NCBI GenBank assembly: GCA_027352645.1
Contig: DAIEIL010000104.1
Span: 1 to 7,190 of the forward strand
Direction of reading: 5' to 3'
Origin: Rhodobiaceae bacterium
GTDB taxonomy: Bacteria; Pseudomonadota; Alphaproteobacteria; Parvibaculales; Parvibaculaceae
Length of the DNA stretch: 7,190 bases
Shown here piece after piece: positions 6,193 through 7,190 of the stretch (the first letter of the stretch is position 1; each line of letters begins with the position of its first letter). Under the pieces are notes generated by a model. It worked only from the letters and a program-made list of their open reading frames with translations. It searched no databases and was not told where the DNA came from. A program made the translations under genes and the position numbers.

Positions 6193-6561
6193 ATGAACAG
6201 ACACGAAGAACTCATCCGCAATTTCGTCGACGCGTGGCCAAGCCTCGACGTCGATGCCATCGTCGATTACTTCGCGGAAGACGGCATTTATCACAACATG
6301 ATGATCGACCCTGTGCAGGGACGCGCTGGCCTCACCGCCTTCATCGGCGCCTTCCTCAATGGATGGAGCGACGTGAAGTGGGACATTCTCAACATCGCCT
6401 CGGCCGGCAATCTCGTCTTTGCCGAGCGCGTCGATCATTTCAAGGTCGGCGGTAAGCCGGTAGACCTTCCCTGCTGCGGCGTCTTTGAAATCGAGAACGG
6501 CAAGATCAAGGCCTGGCGCGACTATTTCGACATGGGCACCTATATGAAGGCTCTGGCCTGA
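6193..6561 (+). CDS. Limonene-1,2-epoxide hydrolase-type protein (SnoaL-like fold)
   Basis: The 122-residue protein closely follows limonene-1,2-epoxide hydrolase of Rhodococcus: VDYFAEDGIYHNM (24-36), FAERVDHF (77-84), GVFEIENGKIKAWRDYFD (96-113). The Rhodococcus catalytic set Y53, N55, R99, D101, D132 corresponds by motif to Y33, N35, R79, D81 and D110, all kept. This enzyme class opens epoxides with water in one step, using the Asp-Arg-Asp triad, without a covalent ester intermediate. It lacks the longer N-terminal arm of the Rhodococcus enzyme. There is no signal peptide, so it should be cytoplasmic. A strong Shine-Dalgarno, GGGAGGG, lies just before the ATG. The glutathione transferase gene starts 20 bases downstream, so the two are probably cotranscribed. 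The substrate is unknown. Motif agreement makes true hydrolase activity more likely than a generic SnoaL-like protein. Confidence 0.87.
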   Translation: MNRHEELIRNFVDAWPSLDVDAIVDYFAEDGIYHNMMIDPVQGRAGLTAFIGAFLNGWSDVKWDILNIASAGNLVFAERVDHFKVGGKPVDLPCCGVFEIENGKIKAWRDYFDMGTYMKALA

Positions 6562-6581
6562 AGCGCGAGGGAGGACCGACC

Positions 6582-7190
6582 ATGACCATTCGCCTGCATG
6601 AACTCGTCAACAAGGACGGGCGCGCGCTCAGCCCCTTCGTCTGGCGCATCAAATATGCGCTGGCGCATAAGGGCCTTGCTTATGAAACGGCGCCTGTCGG
6701 TTTCATCGGTATTCCGAAGCTCTGCGGCGGCAAGTTCAAAACCGTGCCGATCATCGAGGATGGCGACAAGACCGTCTGCGACAGCTGGGCGATTGCCGAT
6801 TATCTCGACGAGACCTATACCGTGCGGCCCCTCTTCTCCTCCCCGCAGGAACGCGCCATGGTGCGGTTCTTCGATGGCTGGTTCGGCCTCGAAGTGATGA
6901 ACCGCATGTTCCAGATTTGCGTGCTCGACATCCATGATCACGCGCGGCCAGAGGACCAGCCCTATTTCCGCGAAAGCCGCGAAAAGCGCCTCGGCGGAAA
7001 AACGCTGGAGCAATTTGTCGAAGGCCGCGAGCAGAAGCTCCCGGAACTGCGCCACGCGATGCGTCCGATGCGTGCGGCACTCGCCAATGCACCGTTCCTC
7101 GGCGGCGACCAGCCCAACTACGCCGATTACATCGCGCTTGGCGGCTTCCTCTGGGCCGGCGCAATCTGCACCCTGCCCATTCTCGAAAAG
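6582..7190 (+). CDS. Glutathione S-transferase, LigE/beta-etherase-like, C-terminus outside window
   Basis: There are 203 codons from the ATG at 6582, after GAGGGAGGA, to the window edge, in frame and without a stop. The N-terminal thioredoxin-fold domain has LSPFVWRIKYALAHKGL (16-32), the cis-proline strand KTVPIIEDG (53-61) and the glutathione-contacting DSWAIADYLDETY (67-79). The C-terminal helical domain has HDHARPEDQPYFRESREKRLG (118-138) and the PNYADYIALGGFLW capping motif (178-191). The pattern SPxVWRxKYALxHKG with DSWxIAxYLDE is shared with LigE-type beta-etherases of sphingomonads, which cleave lignin-type aryl ethers with glutathione. S17 is at the likely catalytic serine position. 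The general family is certain; the beta-etherase reaction is a guess, since many such relatives have unknown substrates. The gene follows the epoxide hydrolase gene closely, which suggests joint handling of a reactive epoxide or ether. Confidence 0.9.
   Translation, partial: MTIRLHELVNKDGRALSPFVWRIKYALAHKGLAYETAPVGFIGIPKLCGGKFKTVPIIEDGDKTVCDSWAIADYLDETYTVRPLFSSPQERAMVRFFDGWFGLEVMNRMFQICVLDIHDHARPEDQPYFRESREKRLGGKTLEQFVEGREQKLPELRHAMRPMRAALANAPFLGGDQPNYADYIALGGFLWAGAICTLPILEK

Overview
This is a GC-rich chromosomal window with tightly packed genes. Its gene content fits a metabolically versatile alphaproteobacterium, possibly a Parvibaculum-like hydrocarbon degrader. That placement is an impression from protein flavour and base composition, because the window has no rRNA or marker gene. 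No mobile element, tRNA or CRISPR array was seen.

Left half, all on the minus strand and read from right to left. A TetR-family regulator (3946 to 3248) comes first. It is followed by a strong sigma70-like promoter whose -10 lies inside a perfect 34-bp palindrome (3183-3216), then a Rieske non-heme iron oxygenase. The oxygenase reading frame naturally begins at 3174 but is cut by an in-frame TAA at 3069-3067. Only the part from the ATG at 3051 to 2038 stays open, and it retains all the iron ligands. Downstream is a MoxR-type AAA+ ATPase (about 1879 to 941), a YdcF/DUF218-like protein (935 to 321), and the start of a CoxE-like VWA-domain protein (324 to beyond position 1). MoxR ATPases and VWA proteins usually act as a pair. 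Here a somewhat AT-richer ydcF-like gene sits between them and overlaps the VWA gene by ATGA.

Right half, on the plus strand. A 692-residue bifunctional enoyl-CoA hydratase/3-hydroxyacyl-CoA dehydrogenase (4056-6134) carries out the two middle steps of fatty-acid beta-oxidation. It ends in a clear rho-independent terminator (about 6150-6180). Right after the hairpin comes a two-gene unit: a limonene-1,2-epoxide-hydrolase-type protein with its full catalytic set (6193-6561), then a LigE/beta-etherase-like glutathione S-transferase (6582 onward, cut by the window end).

Together the oxygenase, epoxide hydrolase, glutathione transferase and acyl-CoA oxidation enzyme suggest a region for breaking down hydrophobic or aromatic/terpenoid compounds. 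The substrate cannot be read from the sequence. The most noteworthy points are the apparent nonsense mutation in the Rieske oxygenase, the perfect operator-like palindrome over its promoter, and the ydcF insertion in the MoxR-VWA pair.
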